DNA of 14,536 nt from Ilumatobacteraceae bacterium. Lineage in GTDB: Bacteria > Actinomycetota > Acidimicrobiia > Acidimicrobiales > Ilumatobacteraceae. The stretch covers positions 1-14,536 of the forward strand of contig JAENVT010000407.1 in NCBI GenBank assembly GCA_016650435.1, written 5' to 3'. The translations under genes and the position numbers were made by a program. This document shows positions 14,034 to 14,536 of the stretch, one piece after another. Positions within the stretch are counted from its first letter, which is position 1. The number at the start of each line of letters is the position of its first letter. The notes beneath the pieces are model-generated. The model was not told the DNA's origin and ran no database searches. It saw only the letters and a program-made list of their open reading frames with translations.

Positions 14034-14536
14034 GTGGGCGTCCTCATTGGTTCGGAGTTGGGCGGTGGGATGGCTCGAGCGGCGAGACTGAGCCGCAGAG
14101 GTTCCGGGAGCATCTCATTGGTCGTCAACGCCTCGAGAAAGACGCTTCCCGGGATCACCAGCAGATCGAGGTCGTCGATCGCCGAAACAGTCGCGTTGCG
14201 CGGGGCGCCGCGGAGCAGACCGACCTCACCGAACCAGTCATCGACACCCACTCGGCCCACCTCCCCGACACCCGCTTTGCAGACGCTGGCTGTGCCGTTG
14301 ACGACGACGAAGAACTCGTCGGCATCGTCGCCTTCGGCAAACACGGGTTGACCGGCAACGACTGTCCGCGACCCAGCCGCCCGCGCGATCCGTTCGAGAG
14401 CCGCTTGTCGCGCGTCGCCGAAGATGCTCAGGTTGCGAAGGCGTGCGGTGATCGGCGCATAGCGCTTGCGCTGGGCGTCGCAGTTCGTCGACAACCTGTG
14501 GAGTGGTGCGGCGAACAGCACCGAGGCGGCGACCAC
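14030..14536 (-). CDS. Cyclic nucleotide-binding domain protein, partial (5' end outside window)
   Basis: Open to the right edge; the GTG at the edge is probably not the true start. Residues (counted from the edge) about 37-140 form a CNB domain: LSIFGDARQAALERIARAA, then VVAGQPVFAEGDDADEFFVVVNGTASV. The phosphate-binding cassette is FGEVGLLRGAPRNATVSA, with FGE at 102-104 and the phosphate-binding Arg at 113, so binding of cAMP or cGMP is plausible. No HTH follows, so this is not a Crp-type regulator. The first residues (VVAASVLFAAPLHRL) look like the end of a membrane helix and a basic exit loop. The missing part may therefore be a membrane protein such as a transporter fused to a CNB domain; that is inference. 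The stop overlaps the GAF gene start by 4 bases. Confidence 0.85.
   Translation of the reverse strand: MVAASVLFAAPLHRLSTNCDAQRKRYAPITARLRNLSIFGDARQAALERIARAAGSRTVVAGQPVFAEGDDADEFFVVVNGTASVCKAGVGEVGRVGVDDWFGEVGLLRGAPRNATVSAIDDLDLLVIPGSVFLEALTTNEMLPEPLRLSLAARAIPPPNSEPMRTPT

Noticed and set aside
13134..14351. 405-codon plus-strand frame
   Set aside because: It lies antisense to the S8, GAF and CNB genes; it has no motif and is rich in Arg and Gly, as expected of a high-GC shadow.

Overview
The window is GC-rich and has short intergenic gaps, ATGA-type overlaps and strong AGGAGG ribosome binding sites. The families present (a tandem HD-GYP-like protein, the TPR protein with a C-terminal 'YCAYLPDP' module, DUF1905/OmdA, IclR, P450) suggest a high-GC actinobacterium. 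An acidimicrobial relative is my guess and is not proven. No rRNA, CRISPR array or intact transposase is visible.

Layout. 1-1115 (-) is the N-terminal part of a tandem HD/HD-GYP-like protein that runs off the left edge. 1196-1567 (+) is a small cupin. 1623-2096 (+) is a DUF1905/OmdA protein, convergent with a GNAT acetyltransferase (2100-2954, -). The 500-base gap 2955-3456 holds a palindromic repeat and three 52-bp imperfect tandem repeats but no convincing gene. 3457-5523 (-) is a TPR protein, divergent from an alpha/beta hydrolase (5676-6497) and a 4-OT-like tautomerase (6583-6804). 6941-7813 is a decay zone: the effector half of an IclR regulator, then a P450 whose middle has been deleted. 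8079-10394 (+) is a large BNR-type beta-propeller. 10581-11849 (+) is a Fic protein with a C-terminal winged helix, preceded by three copies of CTTGACTT in alternating orientation. The 450-base gap 11850-12297 holds a third palindromic repeat, a tRNA-Cys-like gene on the minus strand with an abnormally short D-arm, and a 10-bp hairpin.

The right end is the most interesting part. Three minus-strand genes overlap by 4 bases each: a cyclic-nucleotide-binding-domain protein (14030-14536, off the edge), a GAF protein (13302-14033) and a subtilisin-like S8 protease without signal peptide (12451-13305). Convergent with them, 21 bases away, is a 43-residue gene (12298-12429) with a perfect Shine-Dalgarno. 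It encodes a strongly basic peptide made largely of GTPKK repeats. I propose, as inference, that the peptide is the substrate, inhibitor or effector of the S8 protease, with the CNB and GAF proteins as sensors.

Three copies of a palindrome-centred repeat (GGTC-N7-GACC within about 36 bp of similarity, all in the same orientation) lie at about 3.0, 7.8 and 11.9 kb. The second and third bracket the propeller-Fic pair, so the window reads as separate accessory modules placed between repeats and a tRNA-like sequence.
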